Source: Streptomyces agglomeratus (GTDB taxonomy: Bacteria; Actinomycetota; Actinomycetes; Streptomycetales; Streptomycetaceae). Taken from it: a stretch of DNA of 64,000 nt. The stretch spans positions 6,950,501-7,014,500 of the forward strand of contig NZ_MEHJ01000001.1 in the NCBI RefSeq assembly GCF_001746415.1, read 5' to 3'. Shown piece after piece: positions 32,977-41,511 of this stretch. The translations under genes were made by a program, and so were the position numbers. Numbering within the stretch: the stretch's first letter is position 1; each line of letters begins with the position of its first letter. The notes beneath the pieces are model-generated. The model did not search any database and was not told the origin of the DNA. It was given only the letters and a program-made list of their open reading frames with translations.

Positions 32977-34224
32977 CTACTCAGACGGCCTGTGCGCCGA
33001 CGCGCCGCGCGCCGCGTGGCCGAGCAGTGCGGCAGCGGCGGCCAGTACCGCCACCGTCGTCAGCGCGAGGGGCAGTGAGAGCCAGTCGGCCAGGAATCCG
33101 ATGGCCGGGGGCCCGACAAGCATGCCGCCGTACCCGAGGGTGGACGCCGCCGCCACACCGCTCGGGCCCGCGAGCGCGCCTGCCCTGGCGACCGCGACGG
33201 GGAAGATGTTCGCGAGGCCGAGCCCGGTCACGGCGAAGCCGAGAAGTACGAGCCAGGTGGCCGGTGCGAGCGCGCCGAGCAGCATTCCGGCGGCGGCCAG
33301 CATGCCGCCCGCGACGAGTGTGCGGGTCTGGCCGAGCCGTTCGAGCAGCGTGGTCCCGCTGAGCCGGCCCACCGCCATGGTCAGCGCGAAGAGGGAGTAC
33401 CCGGACGCGGCGACGCCCGGGTGGGCGTGGAGGTCCTCCTGGAGGTGGAGGGTGCCCCACTCGGCGAGTGCCCCTTCGCCGTACGCCGTGCACAGTGCGA
33501 TGACGCCGAAGAGGGCGACGGCTTTACGGGTCGTTCCCCGGAGCGGCCCCGGGCCGTTCCCCGGTGCCTCGACGCGGCGTTCCCGGGAACGCTCCGGGAC
33601 GGGCACGGGCGCCGGGTGACGGAGCAGCGCCGGAGCGGCCGCGGCGGTGACGAGGAGTCCGATGACGGTCAGCGCCAGCAGATGGGCGGGAGCGCCGAGT
33701 CGCGCGGCCACCAGACCGCCGAGGCCGGCCCCTGTCATGGCGCCGAGGCTGAAGGCGGCGTGGAAGCTCGGCATCACCGGGCGTCGCACGGCCCTGACGA
33801 GGTCCACCGCGGCGCTGTTCATCGCGACGTTGATGCCGCCGTACGAAGCACCGAACACCAGCAGTACGAGGCCGAGTGTGAGGGTCGAGTGCGTCTGGGC
33901 GGGCAGCGCGATGCTCAGCGACAGGAGCACGCCGCAGGCCACCGTCACCGGACGGCTCCCGAAGCGCCGGCACAGCCGCCCCGTGAGCATCATCGTGATC
34001 ACCGCGCCACCGGACACCCCGAGCAGGGCGAGGCCGAGGTCGCTCGCGGAGGCCCCGGTCTGTTCCTTGATGGCGGGGATACGGACCACCCAGCCGGCGA
34101 AGAGGAAACCGTCGAGGGCGAAGAACACCGTCAGCGCGGTGCGGAGGCGGGACAGGGAGGCTGCGGCGTTGTCCGCGGCCTGGTTCCCCGGAACAGCCGG
34201 GGCGAGTTTGTTTAGTAGCGGCAC
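32977..34224 (-). CDS. MFS transporter
   Basis: A 415-aa major facilitator with 12 predicted helices. The loop 2-3 signature appears as GRLCRRFGSRP, and the protein begins with ALTVFFALDGFLFAGWVVRI. It is divergent from a ROK regulator, so it probably exports or imports a sugar-like compound under ROK control. I place the start at GTG 34224. It has no Shine-Dalgarno, but a TATGCT box ends 6 nt upstream, which suggests a leaderless mRNA. Confidence 0.9.
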   Translation of the reverse strand: MPLLNKLAPAVPGNQAADNAAASLSRLRTALTVFFALDGFLFAGWVVRIPAIKEQTGASASDLGLALLGVSGGAVITMMLTGRLCRRFGSRPVTVACGVLLSLSIALPAQTHSTLTLGLVLLVFGASYGGINVAMNSAAVDLVRAVRRPVMPSFHAAFSLGAMTGAGLGGLVAARLGAPAHLLALTVIGLLVTAAAAPALLRHPAPVPVPERSRERRVEAPGNGPGPLRGTTRKAVALFGVIALCTAYGEGALAEWGTLHLQEDLHAHPGVAASGYSLFALTMAVGRLSGTTLLERLGQTRTLVAGGMLAAAGMLLGALAPATWLVLLGFAVTGLGLANIFPVAVARAGALAGPSGVAAASTLGYGGMLVGPPAIGFLADWLSLPLALTTVAVLAAAAALLGHAARGASAHRPSE

Positions 34225-34229
34225 AAAGT
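34205..34229. promoter_or_regulatory. Candidate ROK-regulator operator over the MFS start
   Basis: AGTTTGT (34205-34211) and ACAAAGT (34223-34229) form a 7-bp inverted repeat with one mismatch and an 11-nt spacer. It resembles AGTTTGTTT...ACAAACT sites known for XylR-type ROK repressors. It covers the MFS start codon, just downstream of the promoter at 34231-34260, so binding should block transcription. Confidence 0.55.
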
Positions 34230-34230
34230 C

Positions 34231-34260
34231 AGCATAGGGGCCGCCCCCGGATCCGTACAA
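34231..34260 (-). promoter_or_regulatory. Leaderless promoter of the MFS gene
   Basis: On the minus strand TTGTAC (34260-34255) and TATGCT (34236-34231) are separated by 18 nt. The MFS GTG begins 6 nt after the -10 box, at the expected transcription start. Confidence 0.6.
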
Positions 34261-34333
34261 GGCGAGTGGTCAGCGCCGCGGGCAACCGGAGCCGGGCCCG
34301 GACGATCTTCCCCGGCATGGGAGACTCGCCCCC

Positions 34334-35569
34334 ATGAACGGGAAGGCGACCACCATCAGAACAAGGCTGGAGAGGGGCCGGAGCGCGCTCGGGCCCGCCC
34401 TGGAACTGGTGCACACAGGACGGGCGCCCACCCGCGCCGTCCTCACCGCGGAGCTCGGCGTCACCAGGGCCACCGCCGGAGCGGTCGCCGCCGAACTGGA
34501 GGCCCTGGGGCTCATCCAGGTCGACTCCCGGCCCGGTGCGGCGGCCGGTTCGCAGGGCCGCCCCTCGCACCGGCTGGCCGTCAACGACTCGGGCCCCGTC
34601 GTCCTCGCCGCCCAGATCCACGCCGACGGCTACCGCGCGGCGCTCGTCGGCCTCGGCGGCCGGATCGTCGCCACGGCGCCCGGCCGCAAGACGGTGTCCG
34701 CCGACCCGGCGCAGGTTCTCGGGGCGGTGGTCGAAGCCGGCGCCGGACTGCTGCGCGAGAGCGGCCGCCGCTGCGTCGGTGCGGGTCTCGCCGTACCGTC
34801 GGCCGTGGCGGAGCCGGAGGGCACGGCCCTCAACCCCTTGCACCTCGCCTGGCCCGCCGGCTCCCCGGTCCGCGACATCTTCGCCGAGGAGGTACGGGGC
34901 ACGGGCATCGCCGGCCCCGCCTTCGCGGGCAACGACGTCAACCTCGCCGCGCTCGCCGAGCACCGCCACGGCGCCGGCCGCGGCGCCCAGCACCTGCTCT
35001 GCGTCGCCACGGGGCACCGCGGCGTCGGCGGCGCGCTGGTCGTCGACGGCCGGCTGCACACCGGGAGTTCGGGCCTCGCCCTGGAGGTCGGCCACCTCAC
35101 GGTCAACCCCGACGGCCGCCCCTGCTACTGCGGCGGCCGAGGCTGCCTCGACGTCGAGACCGACCCGCTGGCGTTCCTCGACGCGGCCGGCCGCGCCCCC
35201 GGCCCCGAGGTCTCCCTGCTCCAGCAGTCCCGCGAGCTGCTGCGCGGCCAGTACGACGACCCGGCGGTCCGGGCCGCGGGCGAGGAACTGATCGACCGCC
35301 TGGGCCTCGGCCTCGCCGGACTCGTGAACATCCTCAACCCCGACCGCATCATCCTCGGCGGCCTGCACCGCGAACTCCTCGACGCCGACCCGGAACGGCT
35401 GCGCGCCGTGGTGGCCGACCGCAGCCTGTGGGGGCGCAGCGGCGGCGTGCCCATCCTGCCGTGCACCCTCGACCACAACAGCCTGGTCGGCGCGGCCGAG
35501 TTGGCGTGGCAGCCGGTGCTCGACGACCCGCTCGCCGCGCTCGCGGCCTCGCAGGGGGGCCCCGCGTGA
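34334..35569 (+). CDS. ROK family transcriptional regulator
   Basis: A 411-aa NagC/XylR-like protein. Residues about 15-75 form a winged helix (LELVHTGRAPTRAVLTAELG...TRATAGAVAAELEALGLI). The ROK sugar-binding domain carries the zinc motif CYCGGRGCLDVE. It probably represses the divergent MFS gene in the absence of a sugar ligand. The ATG at 34334 follows GGGAG. Its stop overlaps the GTG of the downstream iminopeptidase gene. Confidence 0.92.
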   Translation: MNGKATTIRTRLERGRSALGPALELVHTGRAPTRAVLTAELGVTRATAGAVAAELEALGLIQVDSRPGAAAGSQGRPSHRLAVNDSGPVVLAAQIHADGYRAALVGLGGRIVATAPGRKTVSADPAQVLGAVVEAGAGLLRESGRRCVGAGLAVPSAVAEPEGTALNPLHLAWPAGSPVRDIFAEEVRGTGIAGPAFAGNDVNLAALAEHRHGAGRGAQHLLCVATGHRGVGGALVVDGRLHTGSSGLALEVGHLTVNPDGRPCYCGGRGCLDVETDPLAFLDAAGRAPGPEVSLLQQSRELLRGQYDDPAVRAAGEELIDRLGLGLAGLVNILNPDRIILGGLHRELLDADPERLRAVVADRSLWGRSGGVPILPCTLDHNSLVGAAELAWQPVLDDPLAALAASQGGPA

Positions 35570-36534
35570 GCGCCATGTACCCGCCGATCGAGCCGTACGA
35601 CGAGGGCATGCTCGACGCCGGCCACGGAAACCTCGTCCACTGGGAGGTCTGCGGCAACCCGGCGGGCAAGCCGGCGCTCTTCGTCCACGGCGGCCCCGGG
35701 TCCGGTTGCGGGACCGGCGCACGCCGGTACTTCGACCCGCAGCGCTACCGGACCGTCCTTTTCGACCAGCGCGGATGCGGCCGCAGCACGCCGCACGCGA
35801 GCGACCCCGCGACCGACCTCACCCACAACACCACCCACGAACTGATCCGTGACATGGAGCGGTTGCGGGAGCACCTGGGGATCGACCGCTGGCTGCTCTT
35901 CGGCGGGTCCTGGGGTTCCACCCTGATCCTCGCCTACGCCGAGAGCCACCCCGAGCGCGTCTCGGAGATCGTCATATCCGGTGTCACCATGACCCGCCGT
36001 TCGGAGATCGACTGGCTGTACCGGGGCGTGGCACGCTTTTTCCCCGAGGCGTGGGACCGGTTCCGCGCGGGCGTTCCCGGGAACGCCCGCGACGACGGTC
36101 TCATCGCGGCGTACGCACGTCTCGTCTCGGATCCCGACGCGGCCGTGCGCGAGAAGGCCGTCGCCGACTGGTGCGCCTGGGAGGACGCGGTGCTGTCCCT
36201 GGAACCGAGCGGCGGCGCCAACCCCTACGGCGGACTCCCCGCCGCCGCCCGCGCCGCCCTGGTACGCCTCGCCTCCCACTACTTCGCCCACGGCGCGTGG
36301 CTGGACGAGGGCCAACTCCTGCGCGACGCGGGACGGCTGGCCGGCATCCCCGGCGTGCTGCTGCACGGCCGCCACGACCTGAGCAGCCCGCACGGAACCG
36401 CCTGGGAACTCGCCCAGGCATGGCCGGACGCGCGGCTCACCGTCGTCGACGACGCGGGACACAAGGGCAGTGACACGATGCGCGAGCTGGTGATCGGCGC
36501 CCTCGACCGGTTCGCCCGGCAGAGCGACCACTGA
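35566..36534 (+). CDS. pip: Prolyl aminopeptidase (proline iminopeptidase)
   Basis: A 322-aa S33 alpha/beta hydrolase. Visible are the oxyanion motif HGGPGSGC, YRTVLFDQRGCGRSTPHA, the nucleophile elbow GGSWGS and the catalytic Asp/His region (LLHGRHDLSSPHG and DAGHKG). It releases N-terminal proline from peptides in the cytosol. The start is GTG 35566 (GTGA overlap with the ROK stop) or ATG 35575, where homology begins (MYPPIEPYDEG). It is co-transcribed with the ROK regulator by position. Confidence 0.92.
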   Translation: MSAMYPPIEPYDEGMLDAGHGNLVHWEVCGNPAGKPALFVHGGPGSGCGTGARRYFDPQRYRTVLFDQRGCGRSTPHASDPATDLTHNTTHELIRDMERLREHLGIDRWLLFGGSWGSTLILAYAESHPERVSEIVISGVTMTRRSEIDWLYRGVARFFPEAWDRFRAGVPGNARDDGLIAAYARLVSDPDAAVREKAVADWCAWEDAVLSLEPSGGANPYGGLPAAARAALVRLASHYFAHGAWLDEGQLLRDAGRLAGIPGVLLHGRHDLSSPHGTAWELAQAWPDARLTVVDDAGHKGSDTMRELVIGALDRFARQSDH

Positions 36535-36723
36535 CCACAAGAGCGACCGCGGAGGGGATACGGCGACCGGGTTCGCGGGCGCGGTGCAGACGGCCCGCGC
36601 AGCCGTGAAGGGCCGGGTACTCCCCGCGTCGTACGCACACAGCCGCCTGCCGTACGACGACCGGGACGCCCTCCGGAGTGAGGCTCGTAGGACAAACGAG
36701 ACCGCACCGAGGAGCTGATCGAG

Positions 36724-37020
36724 ATGAACACCCTGGCGCACGAAGGACCCGGCCCGTGGGTCGTCTTCCTCCCGCTGATCTGGGCGGCGGTCGCCGCAGG
36801 CGTCATCACCGTGCTGCGCCGCACCGGCGTACGGCGCGGGTGGCGAGACGCACGCCCCGGCCCCTGGCAGCAGCGGGCGCCGTACAGTGAGAGCTCGCCG
36901 ATCGTGATGCTCGGCCGCCGCTTCGCCTCCGGTGAGATCGACGAGGAGGAGTACTGGAGGCGCCTGTCCGTACTGGACGAGCAGTTCGGCCGTACCGCGT
37001 CGAAGGGCGGCCCGGCGTGA
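36724..37020 (+). CDS. SHOCT domain-containing small membrane protein
   Basis: A 98-aa protein. One membrane helix (VVFLPLIWAAVAAGVITVLRR) is followed by a C-terminal SHOCT motif (MLGRRFASGEIDEEEYWRRL), which is usually an oligomerisation or anchoring tag. The ATG at 36724 has GAGGAG upstream. The role is unknown. It is convergent with the anti-sigma-type ATPase gene, with a very strong hairpin between them. Confidence 0.82.
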   Translation: MNTLAHEGPGPWVVFLPLIWAAVAAGVITVLRRTGVRRGWRDARPGPWQQRAPYSESSPIVMLGRRFASGEIDEEEYWRRLSVLDEQFGRTASKGGPA

Positions 37021-37319
37021 CGGTCACCGCCGCGGGCACCAACGCCGGCCATCTGGGCAGCGGCCCGCGTTGTCGAAGCCGCGAAGGTCCGGTACGCCCG
37101 TTCCGGTGAAGCCCGCGGTCGGGGGCCCGTCCCGCCGTACGACGCGCCCGGACGTGCAGCGCGAGCCACCGCCACGGAGCAGCGCCGGGACGTGCTGCAC
37201 GCGCCACCGCCAGAGGGGCATGCCACCGCCACATGGGCAGGGTCCGCCACATGGGCAGGGCCCGGTGCCCGCGGCTGGCGCCGCGGGCACCGGGCCCCGG
37301 TGGCGGAGGCCACCGCCGG
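37021..37319. other. 299-bp intergenic region with short direct repeats
   Basis: I see no supported gene. CACATGGGCAGGG occurs twice at 18-bp spacing (about 37230-37260), and an 18-bp hairpin follows at 37258-37297. Confidence 0.6.
37258..37297. terminator. Bidirectional 18-bp hairpin
   Basis: Bases 37258-37275 pair perfectly with 37280-37297 around the tetraloop TGGC; the core is GGTGCCCGCGGC/GCCGCGGGCACC. It lies between the convergent SHOCT gene and the anti-sigma-type ATPase gene, 22 bp past the stop of the latter. Confidence 0.8.
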
Positions 37320-37850
37320 TCAGCCCACTACGGCCGACCTGACGGCGACCGGCGCGTGCGTCGCCGGGACGGCCTCCTGACCGGCCTCCGTGTGCGAGAA
37401 CGGTCCGTCGGTCGTCGCTCCGTACACGGGGTACGGCGGCAGTGTCACGGCGGGAGCCGGCGTGGGCAGCGTGAACCACACGACCTTCCCGGCGTCGCCC
37501 TGTGGGCGTACACCCCAGCTCTCGCTGACCGCCTCGATGAGAGCGAGACCGCGCCCGCTCGTCTCGGACGCGCCGGCCGCACGGACGGTGGGCAGACGCG
37601 GATCGTGGTCGTGGACGGACACCGTCAGTCGGTCGAGCAGCAGCTCGATCTTCACGGTGCACATCTTGTCCGGCTCTGCGTGCCGGTGGACGTTGGTCAG
37701 CAGTTCGGTGACGCCGAGCGCCGCCGGGTCTATCAAGGGATCCATGTGCCAGTAGCGCAATTGCGCCGAGATGATTCTGCGGACCTGACCGATCCGCGAC
37801 GGCAGGGCCTGGAGCTCCACCGTGCAGTGCCTGCTTGGCTCGCTGATCAC
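37320..37850 (-). CDS. ATP-binding protein, anti-sigma factor (RsbW/SpoIIAB) type
   Basis: A 176-aa protein whose first 130 residues are a GHKL ATPase domain. The N-box ALGVTELLTNVHRHAEPDK and the G-box TSGRGLALIEAVSESWGV are clear. Streptomyces has many such single-domain kinases acting on anti-anti-sigma factors or binding sigma factors. No partner gene is adjacent. A Pro-rich tail of about 45 residues follows the domain. The GTG at 37850 has GGGGAG 8 nt upstream. Confidence 0.87.
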   Translation of the reverse strand: MISEPSRHCTVELQALPSRIGQVRRIISAQLRYWHMDPLIDPAALGVTELLTNVHRHAEPDKMCTVKIELLLDRLTVSVHDHDPRLPTVRAAGASETSGRGLALIEAVSESWGVRPQGDAGKVVWFTLPTPAPAVTLPPYPVYGATTDGPFSHTEAGQEAVPATHAPVAVRSAVVG

Positions 37851-38016
37851 GGCTGCGACTCCCCGAATAGGTCCGGAAGAAGACGGAGAACGGATCCAGC
37901 AGTGGCTGCCTGCTGTTTGGTCCGGCGGGGCTGGTTCGCAGCGTCACCGCCGTTGCACCCTGAGTGATGTGAGACCAGGGTCACCCAGGCGCCGGGGCCG
38001 CGCAACTCGCATGGCA

Positions 38017-38361
38017 TCAGTCCCGCGAGTCCTGTACGCCCGGAAGGCCGTACGCGTCATGCGCGGCGCGCACCGTTTCCAGGAACCGCCCGGCGAGTTG
38101 TTCACCCTCCTTGGCCTGCCCGCCCTGCCCCATGGTGAGCCGGTACCGGGTGCCGTTGACCGTCGCCACGGTGCTGTCGTCCCCGGCGAACCAGGGCCTG
38201 GCCGCGGTCACCGCGCCCAGCGGCGCGCTGTCGATCTCCCGCCCGTTGCTCGTCAGCAGGACCAGCCGGCCGTCCTGGACCAGGACCTGGCCGGCCTTGG
38301 TCAGTGAGCGGGGCCAGCGCCCTATCCGTACGCCCGTGGCGGTGAATTCGGGCTCCGCCAT
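38017..38361 (-). CDS. Conserved protein of unknown function
   Basis: A 114-aa soluble protein starting [20 protein letters not shown], with a beta-rich pattern ([30 protein letters not shown]) that looks PH-like or split-barrel-like; this is only an impression. I recall counterparts in other Streptomyces without a function. The ATG is at 38361. It lies between the ATPase and the divergent cysteine-synthase-like gene. Confidence 0.7.
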   Translation of the reverse strand: MAEPEFTATGVRIGRWPRSLTKAGQVLVQDGRLVLLTSNGREIDSAPLGAVTAARPWFAGDDSTVATVNGTRYRLTMGQGGQAKEGEQLAGRFLETVRAAHDAYGLPGVQDSRD

Positions 38362-38648
38362 TCCACTTCGCCCCCTTCGCGCAGGAGTCCTCTTCGCGCA
38401 GGTGTCCTCGTGCGCAGTCTGCACAAGGGCGGGCCCACGCACCAGAGCCCCTCGGCGATCGGCCGGCGAGAGACGGCGCAGCGCCGTACCTGGGTACGAC
38501 GCCGTACCGCTGCCGTCCCACAAGCGATCCCTATGGATGCCCAAAGTCAACGTTTGTGCAGGTGAGAGGCTTAAAGTGGCTGCTGGGGACCGGAGTTCCC
38601 GGGGCGGCGCCAGCCGCGCCGGGGGTGTTAAGACGAGGAGTGGCCCGC

Positions 38649-39785
38649 ATGAGCACCACCGACCAGGCAGGTACCGGCAGCACCGCCGCGGCGACGATCG
38701 ACGTGGACCGCAGCGACCCGGAGTACCGGGCTTGGCTGAAAGAGGCCGTCCGCAAGGTCCAGGCGGACGCCAACCGCTCCGCGGACACGCACCTGCTGCG
38801 CTTCCCGCTGCCCGACGAGTGGGAGATCGACCTGTACCTGAAGGACGAGTCGACCCACCCGACCGGAAGCCTCAAGCACCGGCTCGCCCGTTCGCTGTTC
38901 CTCTACGGCCTGTGCAACGGCTGGATCAGGCCCGGAAAGCCCGTCATCGAGGCGTCCAGCGGCTCGACCGCCGTTTCGGAGGCGTACTTCGCGAAGCTGA
39001 TCGGCGTGCCGTTCATCGCGGTCATGCCGCGCACCACCAGCCCCGAGAAGGTCCGGCTGATCCAGTTCCACGGCGGACAGTGCCACTTCGTCGACGACTC
39101 CCGGAAGATGTACGAGGAGTCGGCCGCCCTCGCCGCCAGGACCGGCGGCCACTACATGGACCAGTTCACCTACGCGGAACGCGCCACCGACTGGCGGGGC
39201 AACAACAACATCGCCGAATCCGTCTACCAGCAGCTGCGCCTGGAGAGGTACCCGGAACCGGCCTGGATCGTCGCCACCGCCGGTACGGGCGGTACGTCGG
39301 CGACCATCGCACGCTACGTCCATTACATGCAGCACGACACGCGGATCTGCGTACCCGACCCGGAGAACTCCTGTTTCTTCGACGGCTGGACCCGGAACGA
39401 CCCGTTCGCCACGAGCGACTGCGGGTCGCGCATCGAGGGCATCGGCAGGCCGCGTATGGAGCCGAGCTTCGTACCCGGCGCCGTCGACCGGATGATGAAG
39501 GTGCCGGACGCGGCCAGTGTGGCAGCCGTACGGGCGCTCGACCGGGCCATCGGCCGCAAGGCGGGCGGTTCCACCGGCACGGGGCTGTGGAGCGCGCTGA
39601 GGATCATCGGGGAAATGGTCGCGGAGGGGCAGAAGGGCAGCGTCGTCACGCTGCTCTGCGACTCGGGCGACCGCTACCTCGACAAGTACTACTCGGACGC
39701 CTGGCTCGCCGGACAGGGCCTGGACATCGCTCCGTACAGCGCGGCGATCGACCAGTTCCTGGCGACCGGCGAATGGCCCTGCTGA
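38649..39785 (+). CDS. PLP-dependent cysteine synthase family protein
   Basis: A 378-aa fold-type II PLP enzyme. The Schiff-base Lys is in [12 protein letters not shown], the substrate loop is [13 protein letters not shown], the phosphate-cradle glycine loop is [10 protein letters not shown], and LLCDSGDRY closes the site. It differs from CysK/CysM by an N-terminal extension and resembles Cds1-type cysteine desulfhydrases. It probably acts on cysteine or O-acetylserine. The ATG at 38649 follows GAGGAG. A hairpin lies after the stop. Confidence 0.88.
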   Translation: MSTTDQAGTGSTAAATIDVDRSDPEYRAWLKEAVRKVQADANRSADTHLLRFPLPDEWEIDLYLKDESTHPTGSLKHRLARSLFLYGLCNGWIRPGKPVIEASSGSTAVSEAYFAKLIGVPFIAVMPRTTSPEKVRLIQFHGGQCHFVDDSRKMYEESAALAARTGGHYMDQFTYAERATDWRGNNNIAESVYQQLRLERYPEPAWIVATAGTGGTSATIARYVHYMQHDTRICVPDPENSCFFDGWTRNDPFATSDCGSRIEGIGRPRMEPSFVPGAVDRMMKVPDAASVAAVRALDRAIGRKAGGSTGTGLWSALRIIGEMVAEGQKGSVVTLLCDSGDRYLDKYYSDAWLAGQGLDIAPYSAAIDQFLATGEWPC

Positions 39786-39815
39786 GCGCCTGCTCCCCGT
39801 CGCCTGATCGCCGTC

Positions 39816-39857
39816 GGCGTGCGCGGGACCCGGGCGCTCGCCGGTCCCGCTCACGCC
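39816..39857. terminator. Hairpin between convergent genes
   Basis: GGCGTGCGCGGGACC (39816-39830) pairs with GGTCCCGCTCACGCC (39843-39857) over 15 bp with one mismatch. It is located 30 bp after the cysteine-synthase-like gene and overlaps the stop of the convergent SRPBCC gene. Confidence 0.55.
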
Positions 39858-40336
39858 GGCGATGAGGCCAGCCGTCGGTCGAGGCCACGTACCGCGTCGC
39901 GAAACGCCCGTCCCAGACCCGGCCGGCCCAGACGCAGCGCCAGCCTCAGCGGCGCCGGTCCTGCCGCCGCGAACGTCCACTGGACGCGTGTCCCCGGGCC
40001 GGCGGCGGCCGGAGCGAGCAGCCACTCCTCCAGCAGGGCGCGTACGCCGGGGGCGTTGGTCACGTCGACGCGGTAGGCGTACCGGGCGTGGGGCTCCGCC
40101 GTTAGGACCGTTTCGCGGAAGCGGGTGCCGCCCTTGAGACGCACCTCGCGCCCGGCGCCACCGTCGGTGGGCCGGCACATCGTCACCGCGCCGAACCAGG
40201 CGGGCCAGCCGGTGAGGTCCTCGGCCAGCGCCCGGTAGACGGCTTCGGGCGGCGCCGACACCTCGGCGGCGAATACCAGGCGCGTCGGAGCGGTCTCGAC
40301 GAAGTCGAGTTCCACGGGGCGGAGTCGGCGTGCCAT
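39851..40336 (-). CDS. SRPBCC family protein (polyketide cyclase/START-like)
   Basis: A 161-aa helix-grip protein. The typical opening is VETAPTRLVFAAEVSAPPEAVYRALAED, followed by WPAWFGAV, then VQWTFAAAGP near the C-terminal helix. The fold binds hydrophobic ligands in a deep pocket. There is no catalytic assignment. The ATG is at 40336, in the same orientation as the DeoR gene 83 bp upstream. Confidence 0.87.
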   Translation of the reverse strand: MARRLRPVELDFVETAPTRLVFAAEVSAPPEAVYRALAEDLTGWPAWFGAVTMCRPTDGGAGREVRLKGGTRFRETVLTAEPHARYAYRVDVTNAPGVRALLEEWLLAPAAAGPGTRVQWTFAAAGPAPLRLALRLGRPGLGRAFRDAVRGLDRRLASSPA

Positions 40337-40419
40337 GGGACCTTGCCTCCAGCGGGTCGGGTCGGAGCGGAAGGGGCCCTTCGGCCCGGCCGAGCCCGCA
40401 CACGGTAACCGGCGGGCCG

Positions 40420-41304
40420 TCAGATGTCTGCCGAGTCCGATTCTTGGGCATGGGCATGACCATGAGAACCGGCCTGCGCGTGCTCCCGGGACTCGCCCGC
40501 GACCACCAGGCCCGGCAGATGCTCGGCCATCTCCTCGCGCGCCGCGGCGGACAGTCCGCCGTCCGTCACGAGGGTGTCGACCTCCTCCAGCGTCGCGAAG
40601 GAACTCAGTCCCACCGTGCCCCACTTGGTGTGGTCCGCGACCACGACGACCCGCCGCGCCGACCGCACCAGCCGCCGGTTGGTCTCCGCCTCCGCCAGGT
40701 TCGGTGTCGAGAGCCCGGCCTCGACCGAGATCCCGTGCACGCCGAGGAACAGCACGTCGAAGTGGAGCGTACGGATCGCCTGGTCGGCGACCGGTCCCAC
40801 CAGCGAGTCCGACGGTGTACGCACGCCACCGGTGAGCACCACCGTGGCCGCTCCCGGACGCGGACCCTTCCCCCCGCCCGCGCGCTGCGCGGTGTGGAAC
40901 ACGTCGGCGACCCGTACCGAGTTGGTCACCACCGTCAGGTCCGGCACCTCCAGCAGGTGCTGGGCGAGCGCGTACGTCGTCGTACCGCCCGACAGCGCGA
41001 TCGCGCTGCCCGGCACCGCCATCGCGGCGGCCGCCCGCGCGATGTCCTCCTTGGCGCTCAGTTCGAGCCCCGACTTGGCCTCGAAGCCCGGTTCGTGGGT
41101 GCTGGCCTCGACCGGAACGGCGCCGCCGTGCACCTTCTCCACGACACCCTGCCGTGCCAGGGCGTCCAGGTCCCGGCGGACCGTCATGTCGGAGACGTTG
41201 AGCTTCCTGGTCAGCTCTTGGACCCGGACACCGCCGCGCCGCCTGACCTCGTCGAGGATCAAGGCACGACGCTGCTCCGCGAGCAGGTTCTGACTGTCGG
41301 TCAC
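40420..41304 (-). CDS. DeoR/GlpR family transcriptional regulator
   Basis: A 294-aa repressor. The N-terminal DeoR helix-turn-helix has RRALILDEVRRRGGVRVQEL and VSDMTVRRDLDALARQG. The effector domain has the sugar-phosphate pocket pattern IALSGGTTTYALA and DVLFLGVHGIS. DeoR proteins respond to phosphorylated sugars. No sugar operon is adjacent. I chose the GTG at 41304; an upstream ATG at 41340 is possible. The tail is His-rich. Confidence 0.92.
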   Translation of the reverse strand: MTDSQNLLAEQRRALILDEVRRRGGVRVQELTRKLNVSDMTVRRDLDALARQGVVEKVHGGAVPVEASTHEPGFEAKSGLELSAKEDIARAAAAMAVPGSAIALSGGTTTYALAQHLLEVPDLTVVTNSVRVADVFHTAQRAGGGKGPRPGAATVVLTGGVRTPSDSLVGPVADQAIRTLHFDVLFLGVHGISVEAGLSTPNLAEAETNRRLVRSARRVVVVADHTKWGTVGLSSFATLEEVDTLVTDGGLSAAAREEMAEHLPGLVVAGESREHAQAGSHGHAHAQESDSADI

Positions 41305-41511
41305 GGGCGGTCCGGTCCCTTCGTTCCGTGGTACAGGCATGGGGGCGGCTCATCCTCGCACGGGTGCCCGGCGGACGTCCCCCCGGGGAGATTCCGTGAG
41401 ATTCGGCGAGTGCCGTGCCACGGCCGCCCATGATCCGGGATCCTTGAGCGGCCGCGCCGTGCGCGCGAGACGGTCCCGCTGATCCTCCCACCACGAGAGC
41501 GAGCCACAGAA

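Noticed and set aside
37021..37263. Minus-strand frame with repeated LPMWRW-like peptide.
   Set aside because: It comes from two copies of a 13-bp direct repeat; there is no ribosome site or recognisable protein pattern.
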